IMG/VR virus record: IMGVR_UViG_3300032086_001853
Coordinates: 1 to 20,611 of that record
Source: a virus
Length of the DNA stretch: 20,611 nucleotides
Direction: 5' to 3' (one strand)
Positions 6,180 through 14,158 of this stretch are shown one piece after another. The notes beneath the pieces are model-generated. The model made no database searches. It was not told the origin of the DNA and saw only the letters and a list, made by a program, of their open reading frames with translations. Made by a program: the position numbers and the translations under genes. The first letter of the stretch is position 1. The number at the start of each line of letters is the position of its first letter.

Positions 6180-7189
6180 TCTGCATACCTCCAACACTTA
6201 CCGATACAATATCCCTGTGGGATTAAGACGTTCTTACATCCCGGTGCATTGTATCCCTTCTCGACCACGCCTCTAAGATATCCCCTAGTGACCTGCTCAT
6301 TCCAATCGCCCCATACATCAGGCTTGGAGTTGGCGATATGCTCAAACTCTCTCATTATTGTATCCATAATCTCTTCTTTCTTCTCTCTAGTAATATTACG
6401 CTCACCTAATGCCAGTATGTCTCTATACCATAGTGCTAGGTACACTCTAGCATAGTGGCCCGGATTCTCCACCATGATTGCATTATGCAAACAGGGGAGG
6501 ATAGGCAGTTCGCCTATTGGTTTAGGTGCAACTATTTCTTCCTTGGAAATCGCAATAGGCTCGACGCTAGGCCATGAAATCAGTTCATTCCCACATGTGC
6601 CATCAACCAGTCTAGGCTCTTTAGCAAGACTCAGGATACGCTCTAAACCACCAATCAAATCATCGATGATTAGAGGGATGCAGAAATAGGGTTCCCCATC
6701 CTCATCACTGCTACTCATATTGACTGTGTTAGGTATTCTGCGAAGCCTGTTCGTTTGAATGCCACTGTCGTCCAATGTGTTCCTGCCTTCTCTAATTCTC
6801 ATATACCATCTCTGTATCTGTCGTATATTCTCTGCTTCCTCACCGAAGACTATCACATGGAAGCCCTTTCCGCTGAAGAAAGCCTTGAACTTGATATTAT
6901 CCTCAACCAAGTCATGCAATACAGAGGACATGTCATCAAACGCCTCTTGCAGTGTCTTGTCACCATGAGCATCGAAGTCCAAGAAAGCCCTGTCTAGTAT
7001 GATAGAGGAATCAATCTTGACATTATCATTGAATCTCTCGAAATCATAGATAGTGAAATAACAGTTCATCAAACCGTTATATGTATTTATGAAATCAATC
7101 AGTTCCCTTCTGTTTCTTACTATCCTTCTTTTCATCTGTCTTGCTTGCGGCAGGTGGCTCCCCGCCCAAACTTCCTTCGGATACATCAT
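6176..7189 (-). CDS. Archaeo-eukaryotic primase: PriS-like catalytic domain plus PriL-CTD-like Fe-S domain
   Basis: This 337-residue protein would make primers for DNA replication. The catalytic half has the AEP motifs: FLDFDAHG with D71 and D73, SGKGFHV with H111, and DSGIQTNRLRRIPNTVN from about D141. The C-terminal half (about 230-337) resembles the PriL iron-sulfur domain: PCLHNAI with C233, a helical stretch YARVYLALWYRDI, then PGCKNVLIPQGYCIGKCW with C318, C328 and C332, four Cys suited to a [4Fe-4S] cluster. In most archaea these modules are on separate PriS and PriL subunits. GGAGGT seven bases before ATG 7189 decides the start; a TTG at 7204 lies upstream of it. The first 95 bases overlap the tail of the preceding gene in another frame. 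Confidence 0.85.
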   Translation of the reverse strand: MMYPKEVWAGSHLPQARQMKRRIVRNRRELIDFINTYNGLMNCYFTIYDFERFNDNVKIDSSIILDRAFLDFDAHGDKTLQEAFDDMSSVLHDLVEDNIKFKAFFSGKGFHVIVFGEEAENIRQIQRWYMRIREGRNTLDDSGIQTNRLRRIPNTVNMSSSDEDGEPYFCIPLIIDDLIGGLERILSLAKEPRLVDGTCGNELISWPSVEPIAISKEEIVAPKPIGELPILPCLHNAIMVENPGHYARVYLALWYRDILALGERNITREKKEEIMDTIMREFEHIANSKPDVWGDWNEQVTRGYLRGVVEKGYNAPGCKNVLIPQGYCIGKCWRYAE

Positions 7190-7451
7190 TTTTATTACCT
7201 CCAAATTTTACCGTTGCAGTTGATAACTCAATTTTTATCGTCTCTGCTATCTCTGCTTTTATTTTCATTAGAACCTTCTTCTGAAAGTCTTCACCTATCT
7301 CATTCCACACCATATCCAGTTTATCTTTAGGGGTCATATGGTCGTATGCCTTATGCGCTAATATGTTTATAGTGGTCTGAACATTCGATATCTCTTCAAA
7401 GGTCCACTCTTTCTTCTTCAGTTCATTCATTATATATTGGTTCACATTCAT
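7095..7451 (-). CDS. Hypothetical helical protein with disordered charged tail
   Basis: This 118-residue protein starts at ATG 7451, sharing a base with the stop of the nuclease gene upstream (TAATG). Residues 3-75 are predicted helical by composition (MNELKKKEWTFEEI, NILAHKAYDHM, FQKKVLMKIKAEIAETIKIE). The last 35 residues are Gly/Lys/Asp/Ser-rich and probably disordered (GGEPPAASKTDEKKDSKKQK). That tail is encoded by DNA that also encodes the start and ribosome site of the primase. No family is recognised. Its place between the Cas4-like nuclease and the primase suggests a replisome accessory role, but nothing in the sequence shows which. Confidence 0.6.
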   Translation of the reverse strand: MNVNQYIMNELKKKEWTFEEISNVQTTINILAHKAYDHMTPKDKLDMVWNEIGEDFQKKVLMKIKAEIAETIKIELSTATVKFGGNKNDVSEGSLGGEPPAASKTDEKKDSKKQKGTD

Positions 7452-8317
7452 TACATCCAACTCTCTTCTTGTGCTTTCTCACATATGCCGTAGAAACTAC
7501 AGTTAGAGCATGTCTTGAAGAAATACTTCGCGTAGAAGTCATCCTTCTCGTATGCTGCAACTAATTCAACTAGTCCCTTCAATACTGCTGTGTGACTAGA
7601 CGTTTTGCATTCCTCGACATATGTGTAATTTGATGCGGGATAATACCATCCCCAATACTTCATGTCGTATTCGGGGTTGAGGCCGTTCTCCCTGAGAACA
7701 TCGGGTGATGAGTTATCGAATAGCAATTTGTAGAATGCCATCTCCTTCCTCATCATCGTTCTCTTGTAGTCCTTCCAAGGACCAGTCTTCAATTCCATAG
7801 GAATATAGAATTCATCTTCCTGAAAGATACGGTCAATGATTCCCTGTATGTGTACCCTATATGGTCTAGATAACTCTGCCTTCGGGTTCCAGTCAGGTTG
7901 TATCACTATCTCAGCATCAAGCATAACCTCATTGCCCGGTGGAAGATACTCGCTCAACCTACCTTCATCCCTTGCCTCAAGGAATCTTTGGGTCGCTGTA
8001 GTCGCCATTGTGTCGTACATGTCCACATGGTCATCTACGGGAAACAGGCTCATGCAGTATGACTTTACCTCGGACGGAGACATGCTCTCTGCCTTCTTGA
8101 TATCAAATGTATTGAAGAAATCCTCTTGAGAGTTATGCACTATACTACCCTTAGCCATTGCTGGTGATTGGTCTATCGGCATCCTCAAGGGATACTGAAA
8201 GAAATACTTCTGTGGACACCACTGAAACGAGCCGAATGAAGACTTCGTTATCTTCAATATCGGCTGGCTCTCATCATCATAGTCAATAGGATTCCATGCG
8301 TATGTATATTCTCTCAT
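7451..8317 (-). CDS. Cas4/RecB-like PD-(D/E)XK nuclease with four-Cys Fe-S signature
   Basis: This 288-residue protein has the layout of the Cas4/AddB/Dna2 nuclease group. C34 lies in FQWCPQKYFFQY, the usual first cysteine next to the N-terminal helix. H61 is in KGSIVHNSQEDF. The nuclease core is GIIDRI with D162 and MELKTG with E175 and K177, followed by Y196 in the QxxxY-like helix KEMAFYKLLF. The C-terminus carries C270, C273 and C279 (CSNCSFYGIC), completing a likely [4Fe-4S] cluster. Such enzymes process DNA ends or flaps. No cas1, cas2 or repeats are present, so a replication or recombination role (Dna2- or RecB-like) is more likely than CRISPR adaptation. I chose ATG 8317, which overlaps the polymerase stop (TAATG), over a GTG nine bases upstream. 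Confidence 0.88.
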   Translation of the reverse strand: MREYTYAWNPIDYDDESQPILKITKSSFGSFQWCPQKYFFQYPLRMPIDQSPAMAKGSIVHNSQEDFFNTFDIKKAESMSPSEVKSYCMSLFPVDDHVDMYDTMATTATQRFLEARDEGRLSEYLPPGNEVMLDAEIVIQPDWNPKAELSRPYRVHIQGIIDRIFQEDEFYIPMELKTGPWKDYKRTMMRKEMAFYKLLFDNSSPDVLRENGLNPEYDMKYWGWYYPASNYTYVEECKTSSHTAVLKGLVELVAAYEKDDFYAKYFFKTCSNCSFYGICEKAQEESWM

Positions 8318-9219
8318 TAAAACCACTCATCCAATGTTTTCTGCTTGCTGTCTTTTCTTATTTGTGCGTCGTCCCATCCCATCGCTCTGAACACAGGGCT
8401 GGCCTTCTTTATCACTGATTCAGCGTAATGGCTCCAATCAGGAGTGAAGTTCTTGAAATCTTCAATCTTCAACGCTGAGTAATAATCAGGCTTCACCACT
8501 GTTTGCTTTATTGGGTGAACAAGCGTATGTGGGTTGTTTCTAACTTTGAGATATAGATATGAATCATCTATGGGTTCCCTGTTCAGTTTGTTGTATAGTA
8601 GAGTGCCGATTATACCTGAACCAATAATCGGTGACTTACCTGCTGACTTCCAACCCTTTCCTGACTTGGATACTGTTCTCAAATCCATATCAGAACAGCA
8701 TACTGCCTTCGTTAGAAACATGAGGCTAGATGTCGTATCGCAGTTCCTACAGATTACGTGGAACCTCTCAGGCCTGTATCTAGACCTCTTGAGCAACCTT
8801 TGTATATCTACATTACCCGATTTGACATTCTCATAGATATCATTGAGATAGGAAACCACCTCTTCTTCTGACTTCTCTCCAACCCACATATTCAGAACAG
8901 AAATCTGTACTTCCTTATCCAGTGGTGTTTCTGATATTCTCTTAGCGGTAAATCCGGTCATGACGAATTCTTCTTCATCTAGGAACTCCCCATCCTTCCA
9001 AGTAATCAAACCAGCATTTCTGTTCTTGGTAGCACCCACACCTAGGGTTCTGAAATACTTCTCAAACTCCAAAGTGACAGGATGCTCATCAAGACCCAAT
9101 ACATTCGGGAACTTAGAGCGAACATGCTCATTCAATGTAGAGAGAACAGACTGTGCTTTCTCAACACTGTCCACTTGACAGTATATCGAATCTGTGTGTC
9201 CATATACCACTTTCATCAT
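8317..9219 (-). CDS. polB: DNA polymerase B, C-terminal part (motif C, thumb, PIP box)
   Basis: This 300-residue protein carries the end of a family B polymerase. Motif C reads VVYGHTDSIY at residues 4-13; the usual first Asp (YGDTDS) is His, while the catalytic D10 of TDS is kept. The thumb region follows. It contains an unusual CRNC at 157-160 and CC at 174-175, which could bind zinc. The protein ends exactly with QKTLDEWF (293-300), a textbook archaeal PCNA-interacting box. It begins just where the N-terminal part stops in the family order, so the two chains should assemble into one enzyme. The ATG at 9219 has GGAGG just upstream and overlaps the stop of the zinc-finger gene. A second ATG follows at 9216. 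Confidence 0.9.
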   Translation of the reverse strand: MMKVVYGHTDSIYCQVDSVEKAQSVLSTLNEHVRSKFPNVLGLDEHPVTLEFEKYFRTLGVGATKNRNAGLITWKDGEFLDEEEFVMTGFTAKRISETPLDKEVQISVLNMWVGEKSEEEVVSYLNDIYENVKSGNVDIQRLLKRSRYRPERFHVICRNCDTTSSLMFLTKAVCCSDMDLRTVSKSGKGWKSAGKSPIIGSGIIGTLLYNKLNREPIDDSYLYLKVRNNPHTLVHPIKQTVVKPDYYSALKIEDFKNFTPDWSHYAESVIKKASPVFRAMGWDDAQIRKDSKQKTLDEWF

Positions 9220-9392
9220 TCTTCCTCCCTGAATTGTCTAGCCCACTTCAACGGACTCATCATGAAGATGTAGTTGTTGAGCCAGTTCTGTACGCAAAAA
9301 TTGCAGACAAAACCGCTCTTCGTATCGCAACCAGTAGCATAATTACTACTTTCATGACACACATAGCATTCCTTGAATATCGATTCTTTCAT
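9216..9392 (-). CDS. Small zinc-finger protein encoded between the two polymerase parts
   Basis: This 58-residue frame fills the gap between the two polymerase genes exactly. Its ATG at 9392 overlaps the stop of the N-terminal part (ATGA) and its TGA overlaps the ATG of the C-terminal part. It has Cys pairs CYVC at residues 9-12 and CNFC at 30-33 plus C22, suggesting a zinc-binding knuckle, and then an aromatic/basic tail (NYIFMMSPLKWARQF). No intein, splice or endonuclease signature is visible. It could be a third subunit bridging the split polymerase, or an unrelated small regulator; both are inferences. The ribosome site is weak (GTGAGGCAG upstream). Confidence 0.65.
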   Translation of the reverse strand: MKESIFKECYVCHESSNYATGCDTKSGFVCNFCVQNWLNNYIFMMSPLKWARQFREEE

Positions 9393-11050
9393 GATAACTG
9401 CCTCACTTTGAATGCCGCTTCACGAATGGCCTCTCTAGCACTAGCGGTAATACTTGCTGCTAAGTCAACATCAGCCCAACCGAATCCCTGATACGCAATG
9501 ATACCATAGAAAGATGCCATCAGTCTCTTGACTGCAAGTTGATTGTTGTTCCACTTGGCATACTCAGATTTGCTCTCTGCTTGCTTCATGTTCTTCTTGT
9601 ATTGATTCCTTAACTCCTTCAACTCCAATACTGCCCTAGGCAATAGACCTAGAGCATCTGTGTTGTAATACAGCATCTTGGTATCCTCTATGTCAGAGAA
9701 GTCCTTGGGTGTGAATATGTTCACAGCGAACTCAGTGGGAGTATTTGATTTAGTCTCCCAAGATATGTTTCTCGCTATCATCATAGATGGGTATAGTCCA
9801 GCGAAATCAAATGCTGCTACACCTAGGTGAAGACCATTCGTTCCTGCTTCCAATGGGTCATATACCATAGCACCATCATAGTCAACCCTATCTTCCTTCC
9901 TACCTGTAGGAGCCTTCCATGATGCATTTCTCATGAAGTATATGCCTCCCATGTGACTAGCATAGAAACAAGCATCGAATGGTGCTTTCAGAAGACGCTG
10001 AAGGGATACTATCGCCTCACTGGTGAAGTTTTCCTCATCAATTCTCTTGATTAGGTCAACATCCAGTTTAGCATACTTGAGATAAGTGTCGGTATCCTCC
10101 AACCATCCTCTTGAGAAGAACTCAGACTTCTCAGGAAACTTCTCACTGACTAGTTTCTGCTCATTCAATACTTCTGTTGAGATATAATCCAATGACATCG
10201 AGGGTAGTGTGCCTCTTTGCGAATCATTCCACTGTCTCTCGAATGCTAGGTCTAAATTAAGCGTTATTCTCCCTTTAATTGGCTGCTCGATAGGAGAAAA
10301 CGACTCTTTTCTGAACGTGTAGCCATCTTTTGACTCGTAAAAGCCCGTTATTTCCAACATTGGAGAGATAATTCTCGCATCAATACCGTTTTTCACGCAT
10401 CTTTCTAATAGTTTTGGTAAATCGAACTGATTTCCGAACCATGATATAAGCATATCAGGGTCATCTAACACTATTCTCGTTAGGAACGATAATAACATTT
10501 CATTTTCGTTATTGAAGATTAATATATCTTTAGATTCATAATGATTATCTTCAGGAAACCATGCATATTGATGAAATACCTCTTCATAGTTATCATACGC
10601 TATGATACAAGTAATAGCACCACTATGTTCACCGCCTTGTTGCCATTCCATATCCCAATAATACTTTCTTAGACGATATTCGGATATGTTTTGTATTCTG
10701 TCAACGGCATACCTGTGATGATAGGGTACATCAGCCTCATATGTCTGATTGAACGCTTCTCTCACATCCCTCATGTGCTTTGGATGATTAGGAGTGTAGT
10801 ATACCTTCGATAGAGACTCCCCATCTAAGTTCAACGCACAGTCATGCTCATATGTAAATTCAAATGGAGATGTCTTCTTGCTCCACTTGTTAGATACAAA
10901 GGCACTTTGCTTGTTAGCATCCTGCTTCTTGATGTAGAAGTATGGCTGGAAATCATTGTGGGAAAGAACCTCTTGCCTTCTATGTGGCTTGTCTCCCTCT
11001 CCTTCTCGCCATCTAATACAGATGCCTTCATTCGTTGGTGAAATTATCAT
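9389..11050 (-). CDS. polB: DNA polymerase B, N-terminal part (exonuclease, motifs A and B)
   Basis: This 553-residue protein contains the proofreading domain and the first half of the polymerase domain of a family B enzyme. The exonuclease residues are all present: D133 and E135 in YWDMEW, N207 and D210 in GNQFDLP, and Y326 and D330 in YAKLD. Motif A is FDFAGLYPSMM with D415. Motif B is VKRLMASFYG (K508 to G516), where the family's Asn of NSxYG is Ala. The chain ends at TASAREAIREAAFKVRQLS, just before where motif C would follow; motif C is on a separate gene 170 bases downstream. The start ATG 11050 has AGGT six bases upstream and lies 4 bases after the PCNA stop. Together with its partner it is the replicative polymerase of this element. 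Confidence 0.92.
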   Translation of the reverse strand: MIISPTNEGICIRWREGEGDKPHRRQEVLSHNDFQPYFYIKKQDANKQSAFVSNKWSKKTSPFEFTYEHDCALNLDGESLSKVYYTPNHPKHMRDVREAFNQTYEADVPYHHRYAVDRIQNISEYRLRKYYWDMEWQQGGEHSGAITCIIAYDNYEEVFHQYAWFPEDNHYESKDILIFNNENEMLLSFLTRIVLDDPDMLISWFGNQFDLPKLLERCVKNGIDARIISPMLEITGFYESKDGYTFRKESFSPIEQPIKGRITLNLDLAFERQWNDSQRGTLPSMSLDYISTEVLNEQKLVSEKFPEKSEFFSRGWLEDTDTYLKYAKLDVDLIKRIDEENFTSEAIVSLQRLLKAPFDACFYASHMGGIYFMRNASWKAPTGRKEDRVDYDGAMVYDPLEAGTNGLHLGVAAFDFAGLYPSMMIARNISWETKSNTPTEFAVNIFTPKDFSDIEDTKMLYYNTDALGLLPRAVLELKELRNQYKKNMKQAESKSEYAKWNNNQLAVKRLMASFYGIIAYQGFGWADVDLAASITASAREAIREAAFKVRQLS

Positions 11051-11054
11051 ATCA

Positions 11055-11807
11055 TTACCTTTCCAAATATGGTGCTTTCAGAAGCATCCTACTACCTGAA
11101 CGAATCAATACTGGGAAATCATCTTTCAGATATATGCTCGTCACGCCGTCTAGTATCGCACTAAATGCTCCTGTTATCTCAACAGTTGACTGCTCACCCA
11201 TCACTGCTAGAGTGTCGATTATGGTGGAGTAGTTCTGTATAGTTCCGCTCCTACTACTCGATAGGGTGAAGTTCTCACCGTCATAGTCAAACTTGTACTT
11301 CGCCGTCTTCAGCACATCACAGCCCTTTGCTGCATCGACCATGACATCATCATTCACAATCACATGTGTCTCAAAGGCAGTGTTGTTCTTTCCAAATGTA
11401 GGCATACCCTCAGTTGGTATGACAGTGTTCCTGAGTCTCTCAATCATGGCATAGTGCCTATGTCCGACAGCAATGCCGAATGACGCTGTTTTACTTGCCG
11501 TCTTCAGGTTCACATAGTCGCCTATGGTGACTATTACATCACCGCTAAACGTCTTGAGATACTTGGAGAATGTCTCTACATCGATGGCACATTCGCCTAT
11601 GTCTTCTACAGTATCTAATGGTATGAAGGAAGAGCAAACGGTGCTAAGGTCTGCATTATACAGTTTAACACCGTTTGGCTCAACAACAACATATGCTGAT
11701 GGAGAAAGGTTTCTTCTCGCTACAGATGCTCCATTGGGATAGTCGCCTCGCATTAGGATATCATTTAGATTGTTAATTAGTATCTTACTATCCACAGTGA
11801 ACCTCAT
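11055..11807 (-). CDS. pcn: PCNA-type sliding clamp
   Basis: At 250 residues it has the normal length of an archaeal PCNA, which forms a trimeric ring around DNA and tethers polymerase, ligase and nucleases. Family features seen: the N-terminal start MRFTVDSKILINNLNDIL, the middle FSKYLKTFSGDVIVTIGDYVNL, and the C-terminal YLKDDFPVLIRS followed by LLKAPYLER, equivalent to the usual 'yLkdd.Pl.i' and 'LAPrie' ends. The gene lies directly upstream of the polymerase and its ATG overlaps the stop of the Sak4-like ATPase gene (ATGA). The C-terminal polymerase part in this window ends in a PIP box that should dock on it. Confidence 0.88.
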   Translation of the reverse strand: MRFTVDSKILINNLNDILMRGDYPNGASVARRNLSPSAYVVVEPNGVKLYNADLSTVCSSFIPLDTVEDIGECAIDVETFSKYLKTFSGDVIVTIGDYVNLKTASKTASFGIAVGHRHYAMIERLRNTVIPTEGMPTFGKNNTAFETHVIVNDDVMVDAAKGCDVLKTAKYKFDYDGENFTLSSSRSGTIQNYSTIIDTLAVMGEQSTVEITGAFSAILDGVTSIYLKDDFPVLIRSGSRMLLKAPYLER

Positions 11808-12688
11808 AGTTTACCATTCCTTAATTCATCTATACCGAACCACTTGTTATCTCCATTCGTGGAGAAGACAACCCATTCCTTTCCAACGAGGTCGGGGTTC
11901 GTCTTACTTGCCTGTAGTTCTGCGACGTAGTTAGTGACAGAACCTGACTTCATTCTCTTGATGTGAATCATCTGATTGAATCTAGCCGGAGTTGACTTGT
12001 GCCAATCAGGTACTTCACCCACAGGAACAGGGACAGCGATTCCCTCATACACAGGTTTCATGTGTGTAATTAGGAATCTGTCTGCATTCACTGACAGGAA
12101 AGCATCAAGCAATCTGTTGTATATCCTATTCCTTATCTTCCAATCTAACGGAGTCACAGTCACTGAGTCTGTGTCTTTTATGATAGAGCCTGACTTAGAT
12201 TGATTCTTAGCCAAATGCTCTCTCAGAGCGTCACTAGACCCTTCGTATGCTTTGTCAACACCATCAAGAATAAACGCCTTGGTATTCTTATCCTGATTAG
12301 TCTCTTCTTTTACCATCTCGATGAAAGCATGTGCATTGTTGAAACTCTCGTTCCAATCAATAGACCCATCACTTGACATCTCAAGAGGATTGAATATAAC
12401 GATATCATCAGTTCTATTCCATCCAGCATCCCATGTAGGTTCTGCACCATTGTCGAAATCCAAGACGAATATCTTCATGCCCTTCTCTATCTCTTCAGGT
12501 GTTCTGCAATCTAGGGCAGTACCGGTCTTACCGACTTTAGGATTACCTGTGATAGAACATAGTAGATATGACCTATCCCTCGCTTTCCTGAGTTTCATCT
12601 GCTCAAGAATCTTGGCTTTCCTTTCCTCAAAGGATATTCTGCTCACTGTTTCTTCTTTCTTCTCGTTGTTATTGTTCGTCCAACTCAT
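11804..12688 (-). CDS. Sak4-like RecA-family ATPase
   Basis: This 294-residue ATPase has a Walker A box GNPKVGKTG at residues 48-56 and a Walker B box AFILDGVD at 138-145, with FVLDFDNGAEPTW between them. This arrangement, a single RecA core without extra domains, is typical of the Sak4 (AAA_24) proteins that viruses use for single-strand annealing and recombination. The C-terminal half contains FLITHMKPVYEG and a TPARFNQMIHIKR stretch expected for that fold. I chose ATG 12688, preceded by AGAGGAAT at the end of the upstream gene. The longer frame to 12757 overlaps that gene and lacks a ribosome site. It lies next to a candidate ssDNA-binding protein, as recombinases of this class often do. 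Confidence 0.75.
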   Translation of the reverse strand: MSWTNNNNEKKEETVSRISFEERKAKILEQMKLRKARDRSYLLCSITGNPKVGKTGTALDCRTPEEIEKGMKIFVLDFDNGAEPTWDAGWNRTDDIVIFNPLEMSSDGSIDWNESFNNAHAFIEMVKEETNQDKNTKAFILDGVDKAYEGSSDALREHLAKNQSKSGSIIKDTDSVTVTPLDWKIRNRIYNRLLDAFLSVNADRFLITHMKPVYEGIAVPVPVGEVPDWHKSTPARFNQMIHIKRMKSGSVTNYVAELQASKTNPDLVGKEWVVFSTNGDNKWFGIDELRNGKL

Positions 12689-12926
12689 ATTTATTCCTCT
12701 TATACTCAATTGGTATTGTGTTTCCATTTGCTCTACTGTACTTGTCCAGTAAATCATTCAGTTCCTCTAACGAGGAATGAATTCGTATCTCCTTGCCTGA
12801 TACAGTATGGAACTTAATCCAATACTCACCAGTCTCGGTGTTCCTTCGCCATGTGGTGAAGTCTATGTTTTTGAAGGGAAGAGCAAAAGACGCACCGTGT
12901 ATGAAATCCTGCGTCACCTCAAACAT
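12669..12926 (-). CDS. Hypothetical protein, 85 residues
   Basis: This 85-residue protein has alternating strands (FALPFKNIDFTTWRRN, GEYWIKFHTVSGKEIRIHS) and then a helix (LEELNDLLDKYSRANG), so a small alpha/beta fold is likely. No cysteine motif, membrane segment or known family was recognised. Its ATG shares a base with the stop of the OB-fold candidate gene (TGATG) and its last 20 bases overlap the start of the Sak4-like gene. It is therefore translated with an ssDNA-binding candidate and a recombinase-type ATPase and may serve the same complex; this is inference from position only. Confidence 0.6.
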   Translation of the reverse strand: MFEVTQDFIHGASFALPFKNIDFTTWRRNTETGEYWIKFHTVSGKEIRIHSSLEELNDLLDKYSRANGNTIPIEYKRNKYELDEQ

Positions 12927-14158
12927 CAGAACCAGTCCGTGTTATCCTCGACTGAGATTGCAACAGGCTCGGCTGTTCCTCTCTTCTCCATTGCGTAAAG
13001 CCCACTTACATTTATTGTAGCGGAGTTTAGATTACCATCCTCATCTCTCGATTGGGATGTCCTACCTACTACAATAACATTAGAACCGATACCGAAATCT
13101 AATTCGATGTGTGGTGGTATCCAACAGGTAGTTCCTGCGAAACCATCACCATCATAGTCGAAGTCAGAGTTCAAGTCTGTAATCGATATGATGCGGTTGC
13201 CGTTCTTCGTAGGGTTCATGTTCATGCTTGACACAGAACCGTCAGTGACAACGAATCTCTCGTTGTAGTTCTTCATAGCAGCGAGGCCATGATACCTGTC
13301 TAGGTCTAGCAGTGGGGAGTAGTTGTCCTCACAGAACTGCATTAGCATCGTATCCATAGATATTGCACTGGCATCTCTCTTATCCTCAGAGCCATCAGGC
13401 AACGACTCGTTATAGACTAGAGATGCAAGAGTGGTATCTGTCGCACCATGTATCTTCAGTTTGTCATTGCTGTTCGGGATACACGTAAAGTGTACCAACT
13501 CGAAAGTCTTAGGCTCAAAGCCCCTGCTTGCCTCACCCTTGTAGTTGAAGAAATAGATACCGAATCCATTGTCTTCCACTTCACCGATGAATATACCGCT
13601 TCTCCTGTATTCCTCTACAGGAAGTGGTCTGCCGTAGTTCTTGTTCGGGTTCATTCCATATGCCTTCATAGCATCTAGTGGAATGATATGTACCCCATCA
13701 CCCACGTCTATCGCTGCTGCGTGTAGGCTATCTGATTCCATAGACCGCTCTTCGCCGTCATGCATTCTTCTAACGCTGAACTTACCGCTTGCTATGTTCT
13801 TCTCTACTATAGCGACTTTACCGTTGTTGTAAGTCATATCAGCAGAAACCATGTATTCCTTCTTTACTCTGTCACGCTGCATTGCCATCATGTCTCTTGC
13901 TTCATCAAGAGAGATGAAGAATCCGAAAGCCTTCTTGAAAAGAGAGCCACCGCTGTTGGTGCTGCTCTTACTGGCTTGTCTTGCACTGCTGAAATACTGT
14001 CTCCAAAGAGACAATACAATCAGAGTATCGGAATCCTTGTTGAGATTGTTCTGTGAACATATCTCATCCACCTTGGCCCAAGCATCTTCTGATGCCATCC
14101 CAAGGAGTTCCGCTCCTTTCTCTACTTCGTTCTTCAATTTCATTTCATTTTCACTCAT
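12926..14158 (-). CDS. Candidate RPA/SSB-like OB-fold ssDNA-binding protein
   Basis: This 410-residue acidic protein has no catalytic motif. Two regions look like OB folds: about residues 205-255 (SGIFIGEVEDNGFGIYFF then ELVHFTCIP) and 320-395 (NRIISITDLN, WIPPHIELDFGIGSNVIVVG, SATINVSGLYAM). The C-terminus is acidic and aromatic (EDNTDWF), recalling the exposed tails by which SSB proteins recruit partners and also the PIP-like tails on other proteins here. The N-terminal 100 residues are helical. The position, two genes upstream of a Sak4-like ATPase and three upstream of PCNA, fits a replication protein A role. ATG 14158 with AGGTGA five bases upstream is preferred over the GTG at 14167. 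The assignment is by pattern only; a structural prediction would decide. Confidence 0.5.
   Translation of the reverse strand: MSENEMKLKNEVEKGAELLGMASEDAWAKVDEICSQNNLNKDSDTLIVLSLWRQYFSSARQASKSSTNSGGSLFKKAFGFFISLDEARDMMAMQRDRVKKEYMVSADMTYNNGKVAIVEKNIASGKFSVRRMHDGEERSMESDSLHAAAIDVGDGVHIIPLDAMKAYGMNPNKNYGRPLPVEEYRRSGIFIGEVEDNGFGIYFFNYKGEASRGFEPKTFELVHFTCIPNSNDKLKIHGATDTTLASLVYNESLPDGSEDKRDASAISMDTMLMQFCEDNYSPLLDLDRYHGLAAMKNYNERFVVTDGSVSSMNMNPTKNGNRIISITDLNSDFDYDGDGFAGTTCWIPPHIELDFGIGSNVIVVGRTSQSRDEDGNLNSATINVSGLYAMEKRGTAEPVAISVEDNTDWF

Noticed and set aside
7451-8317. Cas4 as evidence of a CRISPR locus
   Set aside because: No cas1, cas2 or other cas gene and no regular repeats are present; Cas4-like nucleases are common in archaeal viruses.
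9216-9392. Intein or intein remnant as the explanation for the polymerase split
   Set aside because: The insert has its own start and stop, no N-terminal Cys/Ser splice block and no C-terminal His-Asn, and it is too short.
9216-9392. Sequencing frameshift as the explanation for the polymerase split
   Set aside because: A complete frame with clean overlapping starts and stops lies between the parts, and a GGAGG ribosome site precedes the second part; one indel could not create this.
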